Below, one piece after another: positions 8,106 through 16,531 of a stretch of 64,000 bases of DNA. The position numbers were made by a program, and so were the translations under genes. The DNA comes from an uncultured Hyphomicrobiales bacterium (lineage in GTDB: Bacteria > Pseudomonadota > Alphaproteobacteria > Rhizobiales > Ancalomicrobiaceae): assembly GCA_903930435.1 (NCBI GenBank), contig CAIYYN010000037.1:62001-126000 (forward strand), read 5' to 3'. The notes beneath the pieces are model-generated. The model saw only the letters and a program-made list of their open reading frames with translations. It ran no database searches and had not been told where the DNA came from. Positions within the stretch are counted from its first letter, which is position 1. The number at the start of each line of letters is the position of its first letter.

Positions 8106-9470
8106 TCAGCGATAGGTCACGGCGCGGACGGCGTCGATGACTTCCTGCACGGTTGGAAGTGCCAGCTTTTCAAGGTTGGCGGCATAGGGCATCGGAACAT
8201 CCTTGCCTGTCACCTTCAACACCGGCGCATCGAGATAATCGAAGGCTTCCGACACGAGGCGCGCCGCGATTTCCGACCCAACGGAATTCTGCGGCCAGCC
8301 TTCTTCGACCGTCACGCAACGTCCGGTCTTCTGCACCGATTTGATGACAGTGGCCATATCCAGCGGACGCAACGTACGCAGATCGATGACCTCGACGAAG
8401 ATGTGCTTCTTGGCCAGTTCTTCGGCTGCCTTCAATGCGTAGGTCATGCCGATGCCGAACGATACGATCGTCGCATCATTGCCGGGACGCGCAACCTTCG
8501 CCTTGCCGATCGGGACGGTGAACTCGCCCTTGGGCACCTGGAATGACTGTCCGTAGAGGATTTCGTTTTCCAGGAACACGACCGGATTGGGATCGCGGAT
8601 CGCGGACTTCATCAGGCCCTTGTAGTCAGCGGCTGTGTGCGGCATCACGACCTTCAGACCGGGGACGCTGCTGTACCAGGCAGAGTAATCCTGGCTGTGC
8701 TGCGCACCGACACGCGCCGCTGCGCCGTTCGGGCCACGGAAGACAATCGGCGTCCCCATCTGACCGCCCGACATATAGAGCGTCTTGGCGGCAGAATTGA
8801 TGATATGGTCGATGGCTTGCATGGCAAAATTGAACGTCATGAATTCGACGATCGGGCGCAAGCCACCCCAGGACGCACCAACACCTAGACCAGCAAATCC
8901 GTGTTCAGTGATCGGTGTATCGATGACGCGCGCATCGCCAAACTCTTGCAGAAGGCCCTGCGTGATCTTGTAAGCGCCCTGATATTCCGCGACCTCCTCG
9001 CCGATGACGAAGACGCTGTCATCACGACGCATCTCTTCGGCCATCGCATCACGAAGCGCTTCGCGGACCGTCTGGGTGACAAACTCGGTACCGGCGGGAT
9101 ACTCTTCCTCGACAGGTTCAGCGGCAACACCGATGATCGCAGGCGCGGCGGGCGCAGAGGCCGCTGCCGGCGCAGGAGCTGAGGCGGCGGGTGCGGGTGT
9201 TGCTGCAACAGGCGCGCTGGCGTCTTCGCCTTCAGCCGCAATCACGGCGATGGGCGTATTCACCTTCACGTTCTCGGTTCCGGCTGCGACCAGGATCGCA
9301 CTCAGCGTTCCCTCGTCGATTGCTTCGACTTCCATTGTCGCCTTGTCGGTCTCGATCTCGGCGAGCACATCGCCGGACTTGACCTTGTCTCCGACCGACT
9401 TCAGCCATTTTGACAGTTTGCCCTCTTCCATCGTCGGAGAGAGCGCGGGCATCAGAATTTGAGTGGCCAT
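8106..9470 (-). CDS. pdhB: pyruvate dehydrogenase E1 beta with N-terminal lipoyl domain
   Basis: 454 residues, longer than a plain E1 beta (about 330) because of an N-terminal lipoyl domain (about residues 1-80, lipoylated lysine in [13 protein letters not shown]) and an Ala/Pro linker. The transketolase-like E1 beta body follows, with [71 protein letters not shown] and the C-terminal [15 protein letters not shown]. With PdhA it carries out thiamine-diphosphate-dependent pyruvate decarboxylation and reductive acetylation. This fused architecture is typical of alphaproteobacteria. It lies between pdhA (17 bases upstream) and pdhC. Confidence 0.97.
   Translation of the reverse strand: MATQILMPALSPTMEEGKLSKWLKSVGDKVKSGDVLAEIETDKATMEVEAIDEGTLSAILVAAGTENVKVNTPIAVIAAEGEDASAPVAATPAPAASAPAPAAASAPAAPAIIGVAAEPVEEEYPAGTEFVTQTVREALRDAMAEEMRRDDSVFVIGEEVAEYQGAYKITQGLLQEFGDARVIDTPITEHGFAGLGVGASWGGLRPIVEFMTFNFAMQAIDHIINSAAKTLYMSGGQMGTPIVFRGPNGAAARVGAQHSQDYSAWYSSVPGLKVVMPHTAADYKGLMKSAIRDPNPVVFLENEILYGQSFQVPKGEFTVPIGKAKVARPGNDATIVSFGIGMTYALKAAEELAKKHIFVEVIDLRTLRPLDMATVIKSVQKTGRCVTVEEGWPQNSVGSEIAARLVSEAFDYLDAPVLKVTGKDVPMPYAANLEKLALPTVQEVIDAVRAVTYR
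9325..9383 (-). repeat. lipoyl-domain repeat, copy in pdhB
   Basis: Partner of the repeat at 7905-7963: 59 bases with five mismatches, same orientation, both coding for the lipoyl-lysine hairpin. Confidence 0.8.
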
Positions 9471-9487
9471 GGACGCTTACCTCACCC

Positions 9488-10495
9488 TTACTTGACGATG
9501 TCAGTCCAGAGTTCGGACGCATCCGGCTCCGGATCATTGGTGGCAAAATCGGCGGATTGCTGGACGATGTCGCGAACCTCGGCATCAATTGCCTTGAGGT
9601 CTGCTTCGGTTGCGATGCCGTTCGCCAGAAGGCGCGCGCGAACCTGCTCGATCGGATCATGCTCCGAACGCATCTTCTGCACTTCTTCCTTGGAGCGATA
9701 CTTCGCCGGGTCCGACATCGAGTGACCCCGATAGCGGTAAGTCGACATCTCGAGAATATAGGGGCCATTGCCTTCGCGGGCATGTTTCAAGGCCCGTTCG
9801 GCCGCCTCACGAACGGCGCGGACGTCCATGCCGTCCACCTGCTCGCCGGGGATATTGAACGATACGCCGCGCTTGGAAAAATCCGTCTGCGCAGAAGAGC
9901 GCGACACCGACGTTCCCATCGCATACTTGTTGTTCTCGATCACGTAGACAATTGGCAGGCGCCAGAGCTCGGCCATATTGAAGCTCTCGTAAACTTGCCC
10001 CTGATTGGCGGCTCCGTCGCCAAAGAACGCAAGCGCGACCTTGCCGTTCTTCTTGTAGCGATTGGCAAATGCGAGGCCGGTTCCAAGCGAGACTTGCGCA
10101 CCAACGATGCCGTGACCACCAAAAAACTGCTTCTCGACGCTGAACATGTGCATCGAGCCGCCCTTGCCACGGCTGTAACCACCACGGCGACCGGTGAGTT
10201 CCGCCATCACGCCGTTGGCATCCATGCCAATCGCCAGCATGTGACCGTGATCGCGATACCCGGTGATGAATTGATCACCCTCCTCCATCGCGAGCTTGAT
10301 GCCCACAACGACAGCTTCCTGCCCGATGTAAAGATGACAAAAGCCGCCGATGAAGCCCATGCCATACATCTGGCCAGCCTTTTCCTCGAATCGGCGAATG
10401 AGGAGCATCGCCCTGTAGGCGCTCAACTCTTGTTCATTGGAGAGGGGTTTTGGCCCCGTTTCGACGATTGCCTTAGCGGCTTGACGCCCAGCCAT
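9488..10495 (-). CDS. pdhA: pyruvate dehydrogenase E1 alpha
   Basis: 335 residues, normal length. Binds thiamine diphosphate; the signature GDGAANQGQVYESFNMAELW includes the Mg2+/ThDP GDG...N motif. Other family features are AYRAMLLIRRFEEKAGQMYG, GFCHLYIGQEAVVVG, GRRGGYSRGKGGSMHMFS and the phosphorylation-loop-like TYRYRGHSMSDP. ATG 10495 follows AGGGAGGG. As the first gene of the pdh set it has 210 bases upstream before ftsB, long enough for its own promoter, though I could not pick a convincing -35/-10 pair. Downstream pdhB is 17 bases away. Confidence 0.97.
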   Translation of the reverse strand: MAGRQAAKAIVETGPKPLSNEQELSAYRAMLLIRRFEEKAGQMYGMGFIGGFCHLYIGQEAVVVGIKLAMEEGDQFITGYRDHGHMLAIGMDANGVMAELTGRRGGYSRGKGGSMHMFSVEKQFFGGHGIVGAQVSLGTGLAFANRYKKNGKVALAFFGDGAANQGQVYESFNMAELWRLPIVYVIENNKYAMGTSVSRSSAQTDFSKRGVSFNIPGEQVDGMDVRAVREAAERALKHAREGNGPYILEMSTYRYRGHSMSDPAKYRSKEEVQKMRSEHDPIEQVRARLLANGIATEADLKAIDAEVRDIVQQSADFATNDPEPDASELWTDIVK

Positions 10496-10705
10496 TCCAG
10501 TCCCTCCCTAAACCGCCCAGAAAGCTTCTGCATCCGGGATTTTTCCCAGCATCGCAGCGGCTTGCCCCAATCGACATCCATTCCGAAGGAATCGATCCCG
10601 GATCAATTCGCTCGACTGCCGATTTGGATCATTGCTATCACGAGCGCTGAGGATAATCATCATCACATTTCGCGCAAGCCCCGCCCGCGCGACGCAATTC
10701 GCTTA

Positions 10706-11137
10706 TTAATCCTCTGATTCTTCTTGTATTTGCTTCTTTAACTCATTTTGAGTTATTTTATGTGTGTTAACTGGTTTCTGGATGACCGACTTGATCGACG
10801 CCAGTGGCGACGCCGTCGCGGGCTTTGCGTTCGGATAGATCGCTATTTCGTCTGGCTCAGCATAGCCCAGGATTTCCCGGCCACGCTCGTCCAGCATATC
10901 GCTTTCAAGCCCCTGCGGTCGCAGCAGCGCAACCCGGCGTTCGATCGTGGCCTTTTCGTTGGAAAGATCCTGCAATTCAGCACGCAATTGGCTGGCTGTC
11001 TGATCGAGTTGGCGGCGCGCTTCGACGCCGAATGAACCATGCCATGCCTGCCAGGCAAAATAGGCGCTAAAACCGATGACGATCAGAGGAACGATCAAGG
11101 GACCAATAACGGACTTCCGACGCTGACGAGTAGCCAT
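10706..11137 (-). CDS. FtsB/DivIC-family septum formation protein
   Basis: 143 residues from ATG 11137; an in-frame upstream start exists, but its leader looks unlike the family. A basic cytoplasmic tail (ATRQRRKSV) precedes one transmembrane helix (IGPLIVPLIVIGFSAYFAWQ), followed by a coiled coil (LDQTASQLRAELQDLSNEKA) and the conserved patch LESDMLDERGREILGYAEPD, typical of FtsB/DivIC divisome linkers that bind FtsL and FtsQ. The last 50 residues are polar and probably disordered. In Rhizobiales it usually lies between eno and pdhA; here eno is replaced upstream by an ABC transporter. Confidence 0.9.
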   Translation of the reverse strand: MATRQRRKSVIGPLIVPLIVIGFSAYFAWQAWHGSFGVEARRQLDQTASQLRAELQDLSNEKATIERRVALLRPQGLESDMLDERGREILGYAEPDEIAIYPNAKPATASPLASIKSVIQKPVNTHKITQNELKKQIQEESED

Positions 11138-11352
11138 AGAGACGCACACACACGCTGAAAAACACAACTCTGCGGGACAAGGACCGCGAGTGCGACTATG
11201 GCATCATCAGGGTTAACGGCATGTTATCGCGCCCTTGCGATGTGACCGGCATACCAACCGAGGCAAGTGGCGACTGAATGGTGCCGAAGCCACGCCAATT
11301 CGCAAGAGCACTCGACGACCTAGCCGCGACAAACAAAGGCACATCGGGCAAC

Positions 11353-11384
11353 AAAAAGGGGCGTCCGCTTGACTGGACACCCCT
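11353..11384 (-). terminator. rho-independent terminator of the ABC transporter genes
   Basis: On the minus strand an AGGGGTGTCC / GGACGCCCCT stem (one internal C-A mismatch) with an eight-base loop is followed by TTTTT. It begins about 30 bases after the ATPase stop at 11417 and separates that operon from ftsB. Confidence 0.8.
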
Positions 11385-11416
11385 CAATCTGGTCGGCATC
11401 GGGTATCAATTAACCG

Positions 11417-12727
11417 TCAGGTCGGATCTTCAAGACTGAAGACCTGAGCCGCCTCGTCAAAGGCGAACAGTTCGCCGTAGCGTCCCCAGTTTGTGACCGC
11501 TTCCAGCGTTGTCTCGGCATAATCATCCGACATGTGATCTTCGAGTTCGCCAAGAAACCGGTTCGATGGCGCACGATGTGTCGGGCGTTCGTCGAGCACC
11601 TGCCGGATGCGCGCCGCGAGTGGGACATAGGCAATCAAGTGATCCGAAAAGATCTTCTTGCGCACGTCCACCTCGGCATGCACGAAGCGATTGGCAGCAT
11701 CAGTCAGGCCGATCTGGCCATCGGCGATTTCAGCAAAGCGCATCAGTTGAAGCGTTTCCGCAATCGGGAAGAGCTCGTCGATCTCCATCCCCGTTTCTTC
11801 TGCCAGGATCGGCAGAGCGGCCTTGCCCTCGAACGGCTTGCCAGCCAACGTCTCCATCAGACCGGCTAGCGAGTTTGTAGAGACATGTGGCAGCGACATG
11901 CCGATGCCCGATCCGGGGAATGCACCATGGGTGGCCGTCTTGATGCTACCCTGCGTCATTCTGGCGTAGATGTCGTTCACCAACTGACGGAACTCGGGAT
12001 CCAGACGGTTGCGTGGATGCGGCAGGCTGACCCGAATTTCCGAAGCAATCCGGCCTGGATTTGACGACAGCACGATGATGCGATCGCACATCAACACGGC
12101 TTCTTCGATGTTGTGTGTCACCATCAGGATCGACTTGATCGGCATCCGGCCTTCGGTCCACAAATCGAGAAGGTCGGTGCGGAGCGTTTCAGCCGTCAGG
12201 ACGTCAAGCGCCGAGAATGGCTCATCCATGAGCAGGATCTTCGGGTTGACCACGAGCGCGCGGGCGAAGCCGACACGCTGGCGCATACCACCGGAGAGTT
12301 CCTTCGGATAAGCGCTCTCGAAGCCGTCCAGACCAATCAAGTCAATGGCCGACAGTGCCCGCCTGCGCGCTTCGCTGTCTGACACGCCCTGGACCTTGAG
12401 ACCAAGTTCAACGTTGTCGAGAACCGACATCCAGGGGAAAAGTGCAAAGCTCTGGAACACCATCGCAACGCCGTTCACTGGCCCGGTGACAGGCGCGCTC
12501 TGGAACGTCACGTCACCTTCTGACGGCATGCTCAACCCAGCGACAATGCGCAGCAAGCTCGACTTGCCGCAGCCTGATCGACCCAACAGCCCGACTATCT
12601 CGCCTTCGACCAGTTTGATCGAGACGTCATCGAGAACGAGTTGCCCCTCGTCTCCATTCGAATTGCGATACCGCTGCTTGACGTGACGGACGTCGAGGAG
12701 ATCGGTTGCGTTTGCAAGTTGGGCCAT
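11417..12727 (-). CDS. NitT/TauT-type ABC importer ATPase with AAA-associated C-terminal domain
   Basis: 436 residues. The first 250 or so form an importer ATPase: Walker A GRSGCGKSSLL, Q-loop FQSFALFPW, signature ELSGGMRQRVGFARAL, Walker B ILLMDEPFSALD and switch THNIEEA. The family includes nitrate, taurine and sulfonate importers. The remaining 150 residues form an extra domain (LPHVSTNSLAGLMETLAGKP through FAEIADGQ and FSDHLIAYVPLAARI) resembling the AAA-associated C-terminal domain attached to a subset of such ATPases, which may sense a regulatory ligand. It follows the fused permease by 11 bases and ends before a clear terminator. No solute-binding protein is encoded nearby, so the substrate is unknown. 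Confidence 0.9.
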   Translation of the reverse strand: MAQLANATDLLDVRHVKQRYRNSNGDEGQLVLDDVSIKLVEGEIVGLLGRSGCGKSSLLRIVAGLSMPSEGDVTFQSAPVTGPVNGVAMVFQSFALFPWMSVLDNVELGLKVQGVSDSEARRRALSAIDLIGLDGFESAYPKELSGGMRQRVGFARALVVNPKILLMDEPFSALDVLTAETLRTDLLDLWTEGRMPIKSILMVTHNIEEAVLMCDRIIVLSSNPGRIASEIRVSLPHPRNRLDPEFRQLVNDIYARMTQGSIKTATHGAFPGSGIGMSLPHVSTNSLAGLMETLAGKPFEGKAALPILAEETGMEIDELFPIAETLQLMRFAEIADGQIGLTDAANRFVHAEVDVRKKIFSDHLIAYVPLAARIRQVLDERPTHRAPSNRFLGELEDHMSDDYAETTLEAVTNWGRYGELFAFDEAAQVFSLEDPT

Positions 12728-12738
12728 GGATCAGGTCC

Positions 12739-14469
12739 TTAATCGAGACGGAGACGACGTTCGGCCATCGTGAAGAGACGACGCCAGACGAACCGGTTCA
12801 GCATTGTTACGAAGATCGACATCATCGCGACGCCAAGGACAATGCGTGGAAAGTCCCCGGCATCAGTCGCGATCGAAATATACGAGCCGATACCATGAGC
12901 GCTGACCTTGTCCTGTCCCCATTTGACATACTCCGCCACAATAGCAGCATTCCAGGAGCCACCGGACGCCGTGAGAGCGCCGGTGAAATAATAGGGGAAA
13001 ATGCCCGGAAGCATTACGCTCTTCCACCACAGCCAGCCCTTCACATGAAAGTTCTCGGCTGCCTCGCGCAAATCATGCGGGAAAGCCGATGCGCCGGCGA
13101 TCACATTGAAGAGAATATACCACTGAGTGCCAAACACGATCAGGAATGACAACCAGATATCCGGGTTCAGATTGAAGTAGATGACCCCGACCACAACGAA
13201 CGGGAAGACAACGTTCACCGGGAAGGCAGCGAGAAATTGAGCAATAGGCTGGATGATATCCGCCACTTTCGGGCGCAGACCAATCCAGACACCAACCGGC
13301 ACCCAGACGATCGAGGCAAGGAATATGAGCCCGACAACACGGATCATCGTGAAAAACGTCAGTTTGAAGGCTTCACCGACATCTGCCCAGCCCAATGTCG
13401 TGCTGACAAAGTCGACGACCATCCAGCCCGACCAGACAACGCCGACTGCAATCAGGATATACCAGAGCACATCCATGATCCGCGAGAAACCCGGTGCTGG
13501 ACGCGCGCTCAGCACAGAAACCCGGGGAAACCGGAGGGGCAAGAAAGCGATGCGGCGCAAAACCCAGCCGAGTGGCCATAACAGAGCCTGAATCCAGCGG
13601 GAGCGCTTGAAAATGGTGAGCACCCACGACTCGTTGTCGACGTCGCCGGCAGTCAGTTCGACACGAAACTTACCCGCCCACGCAACGACCGGACGGAACA
13701 GGATCTGGTCATAGGCAAGAATGACGAACAACATCGCCACGACAGCGGCGAAAACGGCATCCAGCCGCTGACCGTCAATGGCGACCGCCAGATAGGAACC
13801 GATACCCGGAAGTTTGATCGTCGTATCGCCAACCGTGATCGCTTCTGCGGCGACCACGAAAAACCAGCCGCCGGACATGGACATCATCGTGTTCCAGACA
13901 AGACCCGGCACGGCAAATGGAGCTTCCAGCTGCCAGAACTTCTGCCAGCCAGTCAGTTGGAATCCGCGCGAGACCTCATCGAGATCCTTGGGAACTGTCC
14001 GCATCGACTGGTAAAACGAAAAGGCCATGTTCCAGGCCTGGCTGGTGAAGATCGCGAACACAGCCGCGCATTCTGCACCCAGAACTTGTCCGGGGAACAG
14101 GTTGAGGAAGAACGTCACCGTAAAGGACAGGAAGCCCAGAATCGGAACAGACTGGAGCACGTCCAGCACCGGGATCAGCACCATTTCAGCGCGGCGGCTC
14201 TTGGCGCAAATGGTCGCGTACGTGAAGGTGAAGATCAACGATGCGATGAGCGCTGCGAACATCCGCAAGGTCGTTCGCAGGGCGTAATAGGGCAAGTTCC
14301 AGTAATCGAGGTCAACCGGGGCCTGTTCCGGCGGCGGCAAAGGGACTGCCACTCCATGCGAGCCTGAGACAATCGCCACCAGAACAGCGATCACGAGCAC
14401 GAAGGCAGCAGCGTCCCAATAACTCGGCAGTGACCGACGAGCCAAACCGGCAAATCCGATAACTTTCAT
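12739..14469 (-). CDS. fused double ABC importer permease
   Basis: 576 residues containing two permease units in one chain, an internal duplication. Each has an EAA-type loop that docks onto the ATPase: SRGFQLTGWQKFWQLEAPFA in the first half and REAAENFHVKGWLWWKSVML in the second. Many hydrophobic helices flank them, joined by a basic linker around residues 280-320. The ends of the two halves are similar (ITVGDTTIKLPGIGSYLAVA versus VKWGQDKVSAHGIGSYISIA). ATG 14469 is preferred over an in-frame GTG at 14514, although neither has a strong ribosome binding site. The fusion means one permease chain per ATPase dimer. A substrate cannot be read from the sequence. Confidence 0.88.
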   Translation of the reverse strand: MKVIGFAGLARRSLPSYWDAAAFVLVIAVLVAIVSGSHGVAVPLPPPEQAPVDLDYWNLPYYALRTTLRMFAALIASLIFTFTYATICAKSRRAEMVLIPVLDVLQSVPILGFLSFTVTFFLNLFPGQVLGAECAAVFAIFTSQAWNMAFSFYQSMRTVPKDLDEVSRGFQLTGWQKFWQLEAPFAVPGLVWNTMMSMSGGWFFVVAAEAITVGDTTIKLPGIGSYLAVAIDGQRLDAVFAAVVAMLFVILAYDQILFRPVVAWAGKFRVELTAGDVDNESWVLTIFKRSRWIQALLWPLGWVLRRIAFLPLRFPRVSVLSARPAPGFSRIMDVLWYILIAVGVVWSGWMVVDFVSTTLGWADVGEAFKLTFFTMIRVVGLIFLASIVWVPVGVWIGLRPKVADIIQPIAQFLAAFPVNVVFPFVVVGVIYFNLNPDIWLSFLIVFGTQWYILFNVIAGASAFPHDLREAAENFHVKGWLWWKSVMLPGIFPYYFTGALTASGGSWNAAIVAEYVKWGQDKVSAHGIGSYISIATDAGDFPRIVLGVAMMSIFVTMLNRFVWRRLFTMAERRLRLD

Positions 14470-14930
14470 GAGCAGCGCACAATCTGATTGAAATTGTTGA
14501 AGGGCACGAAACACGCGATTGTCGGCGATTGGTCAAGACGCATGAAAGCAGCCAACTGTTGAAGCGAGGCCGCTAGCACTAGCCCGTCCGGACAAAACGT
14601 CAAACCAGTTTAGTGAGCTCGTATCCCGAAAGGAACCCTTTGGTCTTCACTTGCCATCGCCATACGACAGTTATGTGACACCCGAAGTCCGACAGCGAGG
14701 CTGCCGGGAAGCTGCAAAATCGCGACAGGTCGGTTGCCAGGAAGCCCACAGTTATGCCTTCGCTACAGCGCAACGAGCGGCAGACGCACGGACAGTGCCA
14801 TCACTCTGTCGGCGCGAAACTTCACAAAACTTTACACAGCATCGCGCAAGTCGGAAACGCGGGCCAGCCAATTTGTTCCCATCACCGATCACACACCTCA
14901 CCCAGATCGGCTAAAACGAAGGAACCTGGT
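14470..14930. other. divergent intergenic region, no gene seen
   Basis: 460 bases between the divergent ABC permease and Spy-like genes. Short open frames occur, but none has a ribosome binding site or a recognisable product. The promoters for both directions must lie here; no firm elements were identified. Confidence 0.5.
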
Positions 14931-15593
14931 ATGACCGACGAATCCGACACCAACCCAACGAACCCGAACGATTCAAGCAAGACGACAGCCGCCGAATTCA
15001 ACCGAAATGGCCGATGCGGCGATCGAGGCTGCGGCAGGCGTCGTGGACGCAAGGCTTTCATTGTTGTGGCCTTGATTGGCTCCTTCCTCGCAGGCGGCTT
15101 CATCCTCGGGCATCATCGCGCCTATCTGATGGGCGAACATCCGGGCCCATGGATGAACCACGCGGCCTGGTCTGAACGCGCAGATGGCCCTCCGGCAAAC
15201 GGCTCGATGTCGTTCATGTCGCAGGCTGACCGCATCGAACAGGGCCGCGCCATGGCCGTTCATGCCCTGAGCAGCCTTGATGCGACCCCGGAGCAGACCA
15301 CCAAAATTCTCGCGATTTTTGATGCCACAGCGGCAGCGCTGAAGGACATGCCCGAAACCATGTTCACATCACGTTTGCAAGTCGCCACCATTCTGACGTC
15401 GCCGACCGTTGACCGCGACAAGCTTGAGACTTTGCGGGCAGCCCGGATCTCAGACGCCGACACAGCATCCAAAACGCTCGTCAAGGCGATCTCGGACGCG
15501 GCAGAGATCCTGACGCCGGATCAACGGATCCGGGCTGCGATGCTGATGGAGCATTTGCGTCACGCGCCTCCGCCACTCCCGCCCCATCCCTGA
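14931..15593 (+). CDS. Spy/CpxP-like periplasmic stress protein (membrane-anchored)
   Basis: 220 residues from ATG 14931. An Arg/Cys-rich cytoplasmic segment (NRNGRCGDRGCGRRRGRKAF) is followed by one membrane helix (IVVALIGSFLAGGFILG), placing the rest in the periplasm. That part is mostly helical with paired LTxxQ-like motifs: DATPEQTTKILAIFDATAAA and AAEILTPDQRIRAAMLMEHL, the signature of Spy/CpxP/ZraP chaperones and metal sensors. The C-terminus ends in a His/Pro tail (HLRHAPPPLPPHP). The OmpR regulator and sensor kinase genes follow in the same direction, as in CpxP-CpxR-CpxA, suggesting an envelope-stress or metal response with this protein as periplasmic modulator. Confidence 0.75.
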   Translation: MTDESDTNPTNPNDSSKTTAAEFNRNGRCGDRGCGRRRGRKAFIVVALIGSFLAGGFILGHHRAYLMGEHPGPWMNHAAWSERADGPPANGSMSFMSQADRIEQGRAMAVHALSSLDATPEQTTKILAIFDATAAALKDMPETMFTSRLQVATILTSPTVDRDKLETLRAARISDADTASKTLVKAISDAAEILTPDQRIRAAMLMEHLRHAPPPLPPHP

Positions 15594-15623
15594 GAGTGCG
15601 CGAAATTACCGACTCTCTGGAAC

Positions 15624-15669
15624 AGATGAAGCGCCCTCTTGCGTCAGCCGCGATCCAGGCGCTTCATCT
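15624..15669 (+). promoter_or_regulatory. 12-bp perfect inverted repeat upstream of the response regulator gene
   Basis: AGATGAAGCGCC at 15624-15635 and GGCGCTTCATCT at 15658-15669, separated by 22 bases. It lies in the 119-base gap between the Spy-like gene and the GTG start of the regulator. It has no clear U-tract, so it may be an attenuator, a processing hairpin or an operator rather than a plain terminator. Confidence 0.5.
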
Positions 15670-15712
15670 TGCCCGAACTAAATTGGCATCAAGCACGAGG
15701 ACGCAATCATAA

Positions 15713-16429
15713 GTGACCCAGTCCATTCTGCTTATCGATGATGATCTGAAGCTTGGCACAATGGTTGCCGACTATTTGCGCCAGAGTACTTTCGCCGTTG
15801 ATGTTGCAACGAGCGGAACGGCAGGTCTGGCAAGCTTGCAGCGCGCAATCCAGTCAGGGAACCGCTATGACGCTCTGGTGCTGGATCTCATGTTGCCAGA
15901 TATGGACGGTCTCGATGTCTGCCGGAAATTACGGGCTTCCACCGATCTGCCGATCCTGATGTTGACAGCGCGAGGCGACGAAACCGATCGCATCGTCGGT
16001 CTGGAGATCGGTGCCGACGACTATCTCCCAAAACCCTTCAATCCACGCGAACTCGTCGCCAGGCTGAAGGCGATCTTGCGGCGTGCCGGACCTCGCGCAG
16101 TTGATGACGGGCCAGAAGTCCTGCGGTTCGGTCGGCTGGAGATCGATCCAGGCGGTCGCAGCGTCAAGGTAGACGGCGATGAACGGCAGCTGACATCGTA
16201 CCAGTTCGATTTGCTTGTCGCGCTGGCCAGCCGGGCCGGACGCGTCTTGAGCCGCGAGCAACTTATGGATTTCGTCAAGGGCGAAGAGCTGGAAGCCTTT
16301 GACCGTTCGATTGACGTCCATATTTCCCGGATCAGGCAAGCCATCGAAGATGATGCGAAACATCCGCGACGCATCATCACGGTGCGCGGCGCTGGCTATG
16401 TTTTCGCGCGCTTGCAAGACGAAATCTGA
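15713..16429 (+). CDS. OmpR-family response regulator
   Basis: 238 residues. N-terminal receiver domain with acidic pocket DDD (9-11) and phospho-acceptor Asp58 in LVLDLMLPDMDG, the conserved Thr in MLTARGDE and Lys in YLPKPFNPREL. A C-terminal winged-helix DNA-binding domain follows (about residues 135-235; LTSYQFDLLVALASRAGRVL, FDRSIDVHISRIRQAIEDD, RIITVRGAGYVF). The start is GTG 15713, since the family N-terminus (MTQSILLIDDD) begins there and no ATG is in frame upstream. Partner of the downstream sensor kinase and probably controller of the upstream Spy-like gene; both inferences rest on gene order. Confidence 0.95.
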   Translation: MTQSILLIDDDLKLGTMVADYLRQSTFAVDVATSGTAGLASLQRAIQSGNRYDALVLDLMLPDMDGLDVCRKLRASTDLPILMLTARGDETDRIVGLEIGADDYLPKPFNPRELVARLKAILRRAGPRAVDDGPEVLRFGRLEIDPGGRSVKVDGDERQLTSYQFDLLVALASRAGRVLSREQLMDFVKGEELEAFDRSIDVHISRIRQAIEDDAKHPRRIITVRGAGYVFARLQDEI

Positions 16430-16441
16430 GGCCGGCCTCCA

Positions 16442-16531
16442 ATGACCGAGGAACAAGCAGCATTCGAGTTCGACAAGCGGATATCGCTTTGGAACAGGCC
16501 TCTCACAACTTTGATCAGCGGACGTTCATGA
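16442..16531 (+). CDS. possible 29-codon coupling ORF before the sensor kinase
   Basis: A short frame (MTEEQAAFEFDKRISLW...) opens 12 bases after the response regulator stop and ends with TGA overlapping the ATGATG start of the kinase. GAGG precedes it at workable spacing, whereas the kinase ATG itself has no clear ribosome binding site. It may serve translational coupling. The peptide itself is not recognised and could be incidental. Confidence 0.3.
   Translation: MTEEQAAFEFDKRISLWNRPLTTLISGRS

Noticed and set aside
9410-10717. 435-codon plus-strand frame opposite pdhA
   Set aside because: Shadow of pdhA, which has full E1 alpha motifs and a ribosome binding site.
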